In this document: positions 54,401-64,000 of the stretch, piece after piece
Layout: every line of letters begins with the position of its first letter
Position numbering within the stretch: position 1 is the stretch's first letter
Assembly (NCBI GenBank): GCA_004431415.1
Contig: QPMI01000017.1
Coordinates: forward strand, 620,001 to 684,000
Direction of reading: 5' to 3'
Origin: Cyanophora paradoxa
Lineage: Eukaryota; Glaucocystophyceae; Cyanophorales; Cyanophoraceae
Length of the DNA: 64,000 nt
The notes under the pieces: model-generated
What the model was told of the DNA's origin: nothing
The model's input: only the letters and a program-made list of their open reading frames with translations
Databases searched by the model: none
Translations under genes and position numbers: made by a program

Positions 54401-57400
54401 CGCACCGTTTTGCTTTGGACGGCCGCGCGCCGCTCACGGGCGGCGGCGGCGGCAGGGCTGCGCGATGCCGGTGCTGCTGGTGGGCGGGGCGGCGCTGGTG
54501 CCGGCGGAGCTCGCCTCGGGCCTGGGACGCGGCATTGACGCCGCCGCCTCCATCCCCTTCTTCTCCTTCGGGGACGGCCACGAGTTCTCCCGGGGCCTGC
54601 CCCTCGCCCCCTTCTTCGCCGCAGTGGTCGCCCTCGGCGCCTGGTACTTCCTCGCCGCCGCCCCCGTCGTCGTCGAGACGCTCCTCAAGCTCGCCCCGCC
54701 CGGCGCCGTCGCCCGCTCGCCGGCCTGGCTCGCCGCCGTCACCTTCTTCGCGGACCCCTTCCTGCTGACCCTCGCCGGCAACCTCGCCAAGCCGCTCGGC
54801 TGCGCCCCGGACGCGGCCGGCCTCCTCCGCCTCGCCGCCGACCCGCGCGTGGCGTGCTGGACGGACCTGACGCACCGGCGCATGGCGGCCGGCGCGGCGG
54901 CCGCGCTCCTCTTCCTCGCGCTCACGCTCGTCGTGCTCGTCACGCGCGCGGGGCGCGACGGGCGGTCCGACGACGACTGCGACCTGCGCCTCGCCCCCGC
55001 CTTCCTCGCGACCACCGCCGGCGCCAAGACCCTCCTCGCCACCGTCGCCTTCGCCTTCGTCGAGGGCCCCCGCCTCACCTCCACGCTGGGCTTCCTCGCG
55101 GCGGGCTACGCGGCGCTCTCCGTCTTCTCCCTCGCGTACGGGCGGGCGGCCGGCGCCCCCGCCGCCTCGCCGCCCTGGCTCGCCCATGCCAAGGCCGCCT
55201 CGTACGCCGGCTCGGCGTGGATCGCCGCCGTCTGCCTCGTGGCGACGCGCGGGATCGAGCCCGGATGGTACCTCCTCGCCATGCTCCTCGTCGGCTGGGG
55301 CGTCCTCGCCCTCGCCGCCCTCCTCGCCGCCTGCCTCGCCCGCTTCCGCGGCGGCGGCGCCGCCGCCCGTACCCCCGCCGACGACGGTGCGCGCCGCTGC
55401 GCCCGCGGCCCTCCGGCCCTTTCTGACGCGCCCCGCCCGCCCCGCCCCCGGGATTGCAGTGGCGGAGGCGATGCTGGCGCTCGAGGAGCGGCTCTGGATT
55501 GGGCGCGGGGAGCCGGCGGGCCCCGCCCCGCCCCCGCCCTCCCCTTCCTCCCGCCCGCCCCCCGGCCTCGCTCCTCCAGCCCGGCTGGGCCGCCAGGCGC
55601 GGCGCCTGGCGGCGAGTCGTGGGCGAGGTGCGGCGGCGGAGACGCTCGCGCGGGAGCTCGCGGCGCTCGAGGAGGCCGTTGCCTTCGAGGCGGCGGGGCT
55701 CGCCTGGTGGCGCCGCGGGCGCGGCCTGTGGCGCGCCTGCCTCCTCGGGCGCCACGGGGCTGGCAAGGGCGTGGGCGATGGCGGGGGCGAGGCGCCGGCG
55801 ACGGCGGCCGCGCTCCTGCCGCTCGTGCGGGAGCTCGACGCGGGGCTCCTCGCCCCGGCCGTCGGCGGCGCCGCCGAGGGAGAGGAGGCGTGGGGGACGA
55901 GGAGGATCGGCCCCTCTCCGCCCGCAGCGCGGCCAGCAAGGCCGGCGGCTGCGGCGAGGGCGCCTCCGTGTCGGCCCGCGGGCGCGCGAGCGTCGAGGGA
56001 TCTCGCGGGGCGCAGGGAGGTCGCCCCGGCCTCGGCCCGCGCCCAGCGGAGCAGCCTCGAGACGGAGGTCCTCGCCAGCACCGGCGCCGCCGTCGCCGCG
56101 CCCCGCCGCCGACGACGACGGCGAACGCGGCGAAGGCAGCGGCGGAGGAGGCGGAGCGGAAGCGGCGCGGGTGGGCGGTGCTGCAGGCCGCCGACGCCAG
56201 CGACGCCCGCCTCGACGGGCCGCGCTTCCTGCCCGGCGCCGGCGGGGCCGCCTGGGGCCGCCGCGACGAGCCGGCGGCCGTGGGGCGCCTCACCGCGCAC
56301 CGCTACGAGTCGTGGGTCAACGTCGCAGGGCACCGCCTCTCAGTGCCCCTATCCTTCCGCGCCCTCGTCGAGCTCCCCGCCCCGCCGCCCCGTCCGCCGC
56401 CGCCCCCGCCGGCCCCGGCGAGCCGCCCCCGCGCTTCGTGCTCGAGGTCAGCTACGACGACTCGAAGGCGGCGCGGGCGGAGCTGCCGGCGGCGCCGGGG
56501 GGCAGCCCCTCGCCTTCGCCGCCTCCCTCCTCGTGCCCCTCCGCTCGGGCGCGTACCGCCGCCTCCGCCTCGACCCCGCGCCCTGCCACGAGGAGGAGGC
56601 CCCGGCCCCGGCCCCGCCCCGCCCCCGCCCGCGGCCCTCGCACCCCCGGCGCCGGCGCAGGCGGAGAAGGGGCGGCGTCGGCGCCGGCCTCGGCGCGGGC
56701 GAGCGGGGAGGGCGAGCCCGTCGGACCGGCCGCGGCGAAGGCCCCGCGGAGGGGCATCTTCGGGGCCCCGCGGGAGGAGCCGCACTGGCGCTCCGCCCTC
56801 TTCGAGGTCCCCGCGGGGGCCCTGCCCCCGCCCCCGCCGCGCCGGCGGCCCCCGCCGGGGGCGTCGTGGCCGGGCCCGAGCTGCTCGCGGGCCTTCTCCG
56901 CGCCGGGAGCGTCGCGGAAGGCGGCGGGGCGGAAGGGGATCCCGAGGAGCCGACGGCGGGGAGGCCGTACCTCGCCGAGCTCGCGGTGAGGGACGAGCAG
57001 CACGCGGCGTGGCTCGCCGCCGGCGCGGCCGGCGCCGCCGCCCCCGGCTCGAGCACGGCGGGGGCGGCCCGCTGGACCGCCCACTTCGCGCTGCACCTGC
57101 GCTCCCTGCGCCTCGCCGGCGCGGAGGAGGCGGAGGCGGAGGCGGAGCGGCGGCGGGCGGAGCACCTCATCGAGGTCCGCGTGCCGAGCCCGCGGCGGCC
57201 CTCCGGCGAGTCTGCCCGGGCCTCCGCGGAGCCCGAGGCCGAGGCGGCGGATGCGGGGCCGGCGCCGCCCACGCCGGCCGCGGCGGCGGGGCCGGCAGAA
57301 GAGGAGCCCGAGGGGGTACCCGAGGAGCCCGCAAAGGCGGACGTCGACAGTGGGGCGGCGGGGCGCGGGTCGCCGCGTGAGGAGCCGAGCCTCCCCGCCG

Positions 57401-57504
57401 CCTCTCCGCGCTCCCCGGCGGCCGCGCCCGCCGAGGCCGACCCCGAGGAGGCCCTGGCGGGCGCCCCGCGCGCCAAGCTGCCGGGGGAGGCCACGTCGCC
57501 CTAG
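48485..57504 (+). CDS. Giant polytopic membrane protein with repeated 'DVP...WR' segments
   Basis: I do not recognise this family. Exon 1 (48485-48517, MSRQDERDFLQ) joins exon 2 at 48610 in phase, giving ILDATKDVLCFLLVLVAAVV then PWRTI. The same design recurs roughly fifteen times: a hydrophobic helix opening near an Asp-Val-Pro and closing with (P/T/L)-W-R-(A/T). Examples: LADVPLLLLGLLPLAVPWRA (about 49525), LLVDVPFALLYLATLAMLWR (about 50910), FWDVPFILMAGVVFCTLWRA (about 51132). More degenerate copies lie at about 52250-54000. A soluble Val/Leu-rich domain sits at about 51460-52060. The 54150-55400 stretch is a hydrophobic multi-span region. The C-terminus (55460-57504) is charged and low-complexity, and ends KLPGEATSP. 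Introns start gtgcgtacccccc or gtaccccc. One gene is the simplest reading; two adjacent genes are possible. Several 3' junctions are unresolved. Confidence 0.65.
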
Positions 57505-58973
57505 CGCGGAACTAGTGTGCCCTCGCCAGAGAGCGAGACCTAGATTGAATTATTACAGATCTAGTACTTTAGTCTGGCTGCGTGTTTCTTCGGTTGATTC
57601 GCTTTGCTTTGTTCGGTCGCCTGTTTCACTAGGCTCTCTATAGCTATGTAACCTTAAGCTTGGCTTATCGATATCTGGCTACGTCTACTAGTATCGATCA
57701 GGGCCGCTACGTTTACGTCTGAAGAGCCTCGAGCTCGATGCGGAGGGGAAGAGAACGCTGAACGAAAGAACGGGTGGCTGAAAGAAAGAACTGGTGGCTG
57801 AAAAGTTTTAAAAAGTTTTAAATAATTATAAAGAGCTCGAGGATGGGGATCCCCGGAGGGCGACATGTTCATTGAACCGATGAGGACGAGGGCTGGGGTG
57901 AAGAATGCCAGCACAAAAAGGCGGAGCCAGTGCATGAAATATTAATAGCTCAGATATAAATGAATGAATAATTGCAAGGGGGAGGCCTATAGCCAGGCCT
58001 CAGGGCCTGAGGGGACGGGGGGGAGGGAGGGGAACTCCGGAAGGCAGGGGGGGAGGGAGGGGGGTACCGGTGCGGGGAGGGGGAGCGGGGGAGGGGCGGG
58101 GGAAGTGGCGTGGGGGCAGCGAGGCGGGCCGGGGCCCGGATCTGATCATGACGGTCCATTTTTCCTGGGAGGTTCGAATCGAAGGCCTAGGGGTTAGGTG
58201 CCGCTAGCGCTAGGCGCCGCTAGCGCTAGCCGTCGACCTGCGATCGCCCATGCCTCGGCCCGGCCGGCGCCGCGCCGGCGCCGGCGCCGGCGCTCCGGCC
58301 GGCGCCGGTGCGGCGCTGCGCCCGGCGCCCGGCTAGCGCTAGCGCTCGCGAGTCGCGATCGCGATCGAGCGCTAGCGCCAGATCGAGCGCTAGCGCTGGC
58401 GCTAGCGCTAGCGATCGCGATGGTCGGATCCGGCTCGCGATCGATCTAGGGGGTAGAGGCTCGCGATCGCAAGAAAAACCAGCTGCAGGCTGAGAGGAAG
58501 GCAGCTGCAGCTGTAGCCTGCAGGCAGCACATGATCGTGAACAGAGAAGGCGCGGTGGCAGGTGGGTGACGCGCTGTCGGCATCTAGCTTGCTAGTACGT
58601 AGACGGCGCCCGGCCGCGGCGCGCGCGCGCGAGCTTCCGATCGTCGGTACCGATCCGATCATCCGATCGGACGCTGTGTACGCTTCGGAAGCCTCACAGC
58701 TTCAGCTTCGGGTGCTCTGAGGTGCGCCCCCCGGCTCCCGCGCGCGGCCGCGGCCGGCCGCGCGCGCGCCCTCTCTCAAGCTTCAAGCGATCCGATCTTC
58801 GAGCTCCGAGCCCGAGGATCGCTCGCAGCGCCGAGCTCGAGCTCGAGGCCCCTAATCTACGCTGCATGCGCATGCGCAGATCGAGACCGACCCGCGGCCG
58901 CGGCCGGCCCGGCCCGGCGGCCCTGCAGCTGCTGATAGCTGTACACGTCTGCCATCGATATCGGGCCTATAGC
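57505..58973. other. Intergenic region rich in palindromes
   Basis: No supported gene. 57520-57960 is AT-richer. 57980-58130 is a G-rich, purine-biased stretch. 58200-58450 is dominated by palindromic words (listed separately). The promoter and first exons of the AP2 gene should lie toward the right end. Confidence 0.5.
58200..58450. repeat. Cluster of gctagc / gcgatcgc / cgccggcg palindromes
   Basis: Nested palindromic words are packed together: gccgctagcgctaggc, gcgccggcgccggcgc, gctagcgctagcgct and gcgatcgcgat. The same gctagc array occurs at about 4051-4070 and 11612-11630. The function is unknown. Confidence 0.8.
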
Positions 58974-61900
58974 TAGGAGCTCCCGGACGCGATGCTGAAC
59001 AGGCCCCGCGGCCGCTCGGGTGCGCATATGCATGCGCCCCGAATCCACGAGCTCGAGCCTTGCAATATTACAAGTAATTGGCCCATGGCCATATGCATAT
59101 CGATCGGATTCCGGCCGACAGAGAACGCGGGGGAGCCCTTCGACGCGGCGCTGCAGCGCGGCGAGCTGCCGGCCATGGGCGCCTCGCGATCGGCGGGCCC
59201 TGGCCCGATCGTCGAAGCCGTCCTCGAGGAGGTACCGGTGCGCGTGCCTCCTTGAAATCACGTCGCACAGCCCGGCCTGACGAGGAGGCCATGGCCAGCA
59301 GCACGCGTACGGCGCTGATTCGCTCACGGGGGAAGAAGGGACCGCCAAGGTCAAGGAAGAGCCGGCGTTGTCGGAGCACGGAGACGAGCCCAGTCACGCG
59401 GACGATGCCGCGCATTCGGAGCCTGATCAAGAGCAAGAGCAGGGCTCGGATCCGGAGGCGGCGATCCGACTGCAAGAGCTCAAGGAGGAGGAGGAGGAGG
59501 AGGACGAGGGGCTCGATGCAGAGAAGCTAGCGCTGCAGGACTCGAACGATGAAGACGATCACGAGTCGGGATCCGCGCCGTTTCTGCAGGGGATTTTCCG
59601 GCAAGCGAAGAGATTTGCGGGATCGTTCGTCTGGCGTCAGACGCAGGTGCGTCCTATTCCCCCTGTACATGTATTGTCCGACTAAACAATAATGCCAAGC
59701 TTGGCGCGGCAGGTCTTCACGCTCAGTGGTTCAACACGGGAGGTGAGCTGCAGCTGCCCATTCAGTCAATTTCAGTTCACAATCAACCTGCTCACTCCGT
59801 CGCTGCAGGAAGCGGCCCGCATCCGCGATCGCTGCATCGTGGCATGTCAGGAGCTCGATCTGTTGGCGGGTGTCCCGCGTAAGGCTCGCATCTCTGACGA
59901 CCGGTTGTCGTACCCGCGCTCAGGTTCTTTCCCGTTAGCCTCCAGCAGCAGCTTTAAATTTCGTCAGTGGTTTTTGACCCATCGCAGAGTACAAGAACAA
60001 GCGTTTCGTTGCGGCGATCCGACGCGGGGAGCTGCAGCTGCCGAATGCTGCAGCTGCCTCCAATTGCAAGTCTGGTGCTCGGGATGTTCGTGCCAATTTC
60101 CGAGTCGTCCGCGCATTTCTCGAAAAGTTCGAGGCGGCTCAGCTGGACTCGAGCGACGGTGAGCGACCTTCTTAAATTATGAGAAGCATGATCATGAAAT
60201 AGATGAATTATTCAACGTTAACTGAATGCTGCGAGTGCAGAGGATGCCATTACAGAATTCGAAGAGCCGGAGGACAATTCTGGGAAGGGCGTCGATGAAG
60301 ATGAAGAAGAGGTATATACGTAGTGCAAACGAATTATAAATAAGACGCGTACACATCCTATCGATATCCTCGGTCTTGGACCACGAAATAAAAGCTGAAA
60401 CCATTTTTTGAAAGGAGATTCGCGATCGAAGCAAGCCGCGGGGAGTGTACATGAGCGTCAAAGGCAGGAATTTTTCGGGCTCGTTCACGTGGCATCGGAA
60501 GATGGCGCGCCGCTCCCCTCCGCGATAATCGATATCAATAAAAACTCATGATCACGGAACGCTCGCAGGTCCATGCGGGAGTGGCGCCTACTCGAGAGGT
60601 AAGACATTTCAGTTCGAAATTCTTCCAGCCTGGACTTTCCGCTCATCATCGCTGCATCACCCGGCTCCTTTGTCGCTGCAGGAAGCGGTCCGCATCCGCG
60701 ATCGCTGCATTGTGGCGTGCCAGGAGCTCGACTTGTTGGCGGGTACACCTCCCGAGACTTGCATCCCTGACGACGCGTTGTCGTACCCGCGCTCAGGTTG
60801 TTTCCTTTCACACCCCCGTTCGAATTCGCGGCTTTCATCGCTGTTGCTGAACCCGCGGCAGAGTACGAGAACGAGCCTTTTGTTGCGGCTATTCGGCGCG
60901 GGGAGTTGAAGCTGCCAGCTGCTTCCTATGCTTATCACAAGCATCTTTCAGACATGCGGGCTGTCCGTGCTTTCGTTGCAAGATTCAGTGCGGCTCATCA
61001 GGATATGCCCGAAGGTCAGTAATCTATCAAAAGTAACGAGCTATAGCGAGCTTCTATTTGAAATATGCGATCGTGAGTGCAGAGGCTGACGTTGTGGACG
61101 AGGCGGAGGACGAGGGAGAGAATGACGCCGACGGAGAAGAAGAAGCCAACTCGAAGCGCCAGCTGCAGGTGACGCCGGCTTGCAATCGGCGCCCGCAACT
61201 GAAGTTGGAGGGCTCGATCTAAATTTTGGGAATGGAAGGCGCAGAAGAAGGCAGCGCCCAACCAGCTCAAGCTCCAGGCCAAGGCAAGCGGAGATTCGGT
61301 GAGGGGCGTGTACGCCCAAAGCAAAGGAAGCCGCGGCCGCTTTGCGGGCTGCTTTCAGTGGCATCGGAAACAGGTGCGCGTTACAGTTTTCCTACGTTGA
61401 CGTCGACTGAGCCCATCGATTTGAATCCTGCCATTGCAATTGCATGCAGGTTTGGGCGTCTGGTGGTTCTTCTCGGGAGGTCAGCCAATCATTCATTGAT
61501 TCGGAATTTTTAAAGCTGCATCCGATCCGATCCGGATTCCGGATTCCGATCCGATCCATCGCTGCATGCGCAGGAAGCGGCTCGCAACCGCGATTTCTGC
61601 ATCGTGGCGTGCCAGGAACTCGACCTGTTGGCGGGCACACCGCCGGAGACTCACATCCCTGACGACGCTTTGTCGTACCCGCGCTCAGGTTCTTTCTGTT
61701 CACACCTCCAGCCGCGGCTTTCGTTGCTGTTGCCGAACCCGCCACAGAGTACGAAAGCGAGCCTTTCGTTGCGGCCATTCGGCGCGGCGAGCTGCAGCTG
61801 CCGTCTGCTGCGTCCGGAGCTCCTTGGGACATTGCTGCTGCGATTCAGAATATCCGTGCTTTCGTTGCAGAGTTTGGGGCGGCTCATGAACAGCCAGATA

Positions 61901-64000
61901 CGCGCACACGAAATGGTCAGAAGCATTCCAAAATAATTATAATATAAACCAGCCGCAGCAAACTTTTATATAATAAATCGAATCGTCCGAGCGCAGAAGA
62001 TTACATAAAGGATGAGCCGGAGGCAGATGAGGAGGAGGGAGTCAACGGAGACGAGATGCAGATGCCCACAGCTGCGTCAAAGGGCTCAACTCGCACTCGG
62101 GCGTGCAAGGCACAGAAGAAGGCGCCGACAAACGAATCGACGTCCGATGAGGAAGACGAGGATCCGGAGGAGGATGATGATGATGACGACGAAGACGAGG
62201 AGTACACGGAAGGATCCGGAGGGGAGGAGGAAGAGGAGGAAGAGGAGTGCGAGGAGGAAGAGGAGGAGGAACAGGAGGGCGGGGAGGGTCCCGACGATGA
62301 GGCCGAGGAGGGCGAGGAGGAGCTCGAGGGCGAGGCCGCGCCCTCGGAGCCGCGGAGGGCAGGCGGAGCAGGCTTCCTGCGAAGTGTGTATCGCTCGCTA
62401 AATGGGAAAAAGTTCTTTGGCAAATTCACCTGGCATCGGACACACGCGCGTTATTATTTTGCTCCATTTTTAGCTTGAACTGACTTCAGTCTCTAGATTC
62501 ATGCGGGAACCGCATCTACCCGGGAGGTGAGCTGCCCATTTAATTCATATATAGCCCCTTCCAGCCACCTCTGCTCATGATCGTTTCAACGCGTAGGAAG
62601 CAGCCCGCATCCGCGACCGCCTCATCGTAGCCTGCCAGGAGCTCGACCTGTTCGAGGACGCTCCGACACACAACGACATTCCTGATGATGTGTTGTCGTA
62701 CCCGCGCTCAGGTTCTCCCCCGCTTACAATTTTAACTGAAGTGGCTAGCTCTAGATCTAGATCTGGTACTGAACTGGGCTGCAGAGTACGAAAACGAGCT
62801 GTTCGTTGCGGCGATTCGGCGTGGAGAGCTGCAGCTGCCATCGGCTGTTTCGAAGGCTCCTCGGGACTTTATTGCCGATATTCAGGCCGTCCGCGCGTTC
62901 CTCGCCGGCTTCGGAGCCTGGACCTCGACTCGGCGTGCGCAGAAGCGGAAAGGACAATCTAACGCGACGCATACGGTGGCAGGCGAGCAGGAGAACAGAT
63001 TGGGAAAGAAGGGGGAGGCCAAGAGGCGGGCAGAAGATTTAGAGGCATCCTCGAAGTTGGCCATTAATTCCTCCCCGGTCAGGCCTCGGGCGAGGCCGCT
63101 GCAGAAGAAGTTGCCATTAATTCCGACCCGGGCCCAGCGGCCTCGAGGGTCGACGGCAGTCTCTTTGAAACGCGTGTATCCCAACAAAAGCAAGTTTGCG
63201 GCCAAGTTTAAATGGCAGAAGAAGGAGGTGCGTTCCACTTCAGACTTGCTTTGCTCCCACCTTCCACTGCGAATCGATTTCAATTCAGATTTGGACACCT
63301 ACTGCACCTACCCGGGAGGTGTGCTCTGGCCAGTTTTCCCGGACCGGGCCATCCTGCTAATTGAGCTGCTTAGGAAGCGGCCCGCATCCGCGACCGCTTC
63401 ATCGTCGCCTGCCAGGAACTCGATCTCCTGAGTGGCGTCCCATCGAAAGATCGCATCCCTGACAAAAGACTCTCATTCCCGCGCTCCGGTTTTTCCCTGC
63501 TGCTCGAATTTATTGGCGCACGTAAAGAAACGGCTTTCATTGCTAATTATAACACCGGTCGCAGAGTACGAGGGCGAGCTGTTCTTTGCGGCCATTCGGC
63601 GGGGAGAGCTCAAGCTGCCAACTGCTTCTTCCGGAGGTCCTCGAGACGTGCGAGCCGATGTCTGGGCCGTCCGCTCGTTCCTCGAAAAGTTCGAAGTGGC
63701 TCGGCCGTGCTCGAGCGATGGTCAGCCGCAGAAACATATTGCAATTGACTGGAACGAGTAATATTTATGCCAATACGTTATAATTAATATAACAATTCGA
63801 TCACAGAGCACGACACCGCGGAGGGGATGGAGAAGGCTGTCGATGGTGAAGCAGATGCAGCACAATATGCATCCTCGAAACAGAAGTCGAAGGTATTTCC
63901 AATCCTGCGCCCGCGACAGGCACTCGGAAGCTCTTAATAAGGGCTTGCTCGTTGCAGAACAAGATGATCATGACTTCGGTCGGGGAGGCACAAAAGGCAG
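58974..64000 (+). CDS. Protein with at least five tandem AP2/ERF-like modules (incomplete at both ends)
   Basis: Each module has the same exon series. Exon a ends in the AP2 beta-sheet (VYMSVKGRNFSGSFTWHRK; VYAQSKGSRGRFAGCFQWHR). Exon b is 30 nt (IHAGTASTRE). Exon c is 115 nt with the AP2 helix (EAARIRDRCIVACQELDLLA, then SYPRS). Exon d carries EYENEPFVAAIRRGELKLP. Exon e is acidic. Exons: d0 59122-59231; e/a1 59299-59646; b1 59713-59742; c1 59809-59923; d1 59988-60158; e1 60241-60311; a2 60415-60504; b2 60569-60598; c2 60682-60796; d2 60862-61014; e2 61083-61168; a3 about 61238-61373; b3 61450-61479; c3 61574-61688; d3 61748-61915; e/a4 61997-62445; b4 62497-62526; c4 62597-62711; d4/e/a5 62785-63227; b5 63289-63318; c5 63374-63488; d5 63565-63720; e5 63807-63892; next from 63958. 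It is probably a DNA-binding protein. The start and the end are not in view. Confidence 0.85.

Noticed and set aside
57654-57935. Minus-strand open frame of 93 codons with a signal-peptide-like start (MHWLRLFVLAFFTPALVLIG).
   Set aside because: It lies in an AT-richer spacer with no similarity, splice context or repeat support. It is kept only as a curiosity.
58200-58450. gcgatcgc words considered as evidence of cyanobacterial DNA (HIP1).
   Set aside because: They are mixed with other GC palindromes in a eukaryotic intergenic region. No bacterial gene is present.

Overview
This is a eukaryotic nuclear window, not a bacterial one. Genes are very GC-rich and split by many short spliceosomal introns, mostly 32-120 nt. 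The introns start GTGCG or GTACCCCC, run through C-rich tracts, and usually carry a CTGAC/CTCAC branch-like motif close to a terminal CAG. The identifiable proteins are eukaryotic: casein kinase 2 beta, TATA-binding protein, p25-alpha/TPPP, a TTC7-like TPR protein, an SMP-domain lipid-transfer protein, F-box and RING/armadillo proteins, and a multi-AP2 protein. p25-alpha points to a lineage with cilia. AP2 modules, a CBM20 domain and likely GC-AG introns would suit an algal or other protist genome such as a haptophyte, but the species cannot be fixed from this sequence. AP2 here means the plant/alga-type DNA-binding fold.

Layout. 1-11.7 kb is a recent direct duplication of about 4.1 kb (copies at 1 and 7580) carrying one unrecognised multi-exon gene. 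Between the copies lie a clean two-exon minus-strand gene (5.0-5.7 kb, Mug135-like C-terminus) and a doubtful minus-strand gene. 12-22.3 kb holds conserved housekeeping genes: CK2 beta (+), p25-alpha (-), a membrane-anchored F-box/LRR-like gene (+), RING-ARM (+) and TBP (-). 22.7-30.7 kb is one long gene encoding CBM20, a coiled coil and about ten fibronectin-III-like domains. 30.7-37.3 kb is AT-richer. It holds two MITE-like elements and a lectin-type gene with two tandem FTP/F-type-lectin-like domains. 38.5-48.3 kb is all minus strand: F-box/LRR-like, TTC7-like (with a 169-bp minisatellite in one intron), a small hypothetical gene and an SMP protein. 48.5-57.5 kb is a giant polytopic membrane protein built of repeated 'D-V-P ... 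W-R' segments. 59-64 kb is a gene with at least five tandem AP2-like modules that runs off the window.

The genes do not form an obvious pathway. TTC7 and SMP proteins both act in plasma-membrane/ER lipid biology, but their adjacency proves nothing in a eukaryote. Exon borders were worked out by hand from splice signals, reading phase and family similarity. Borders in the CK2 beta, p25-alpha, TBP core, lectin and AP2 genes are well determined. Those in the 1-11 kb gene, the FN3 protein and the giant membrane protein are only partly resolved. Homopolymer-length differences between the two copies of the 5' duplication suggest that some apparent frame breaks in C/G runs could be assembly errors.
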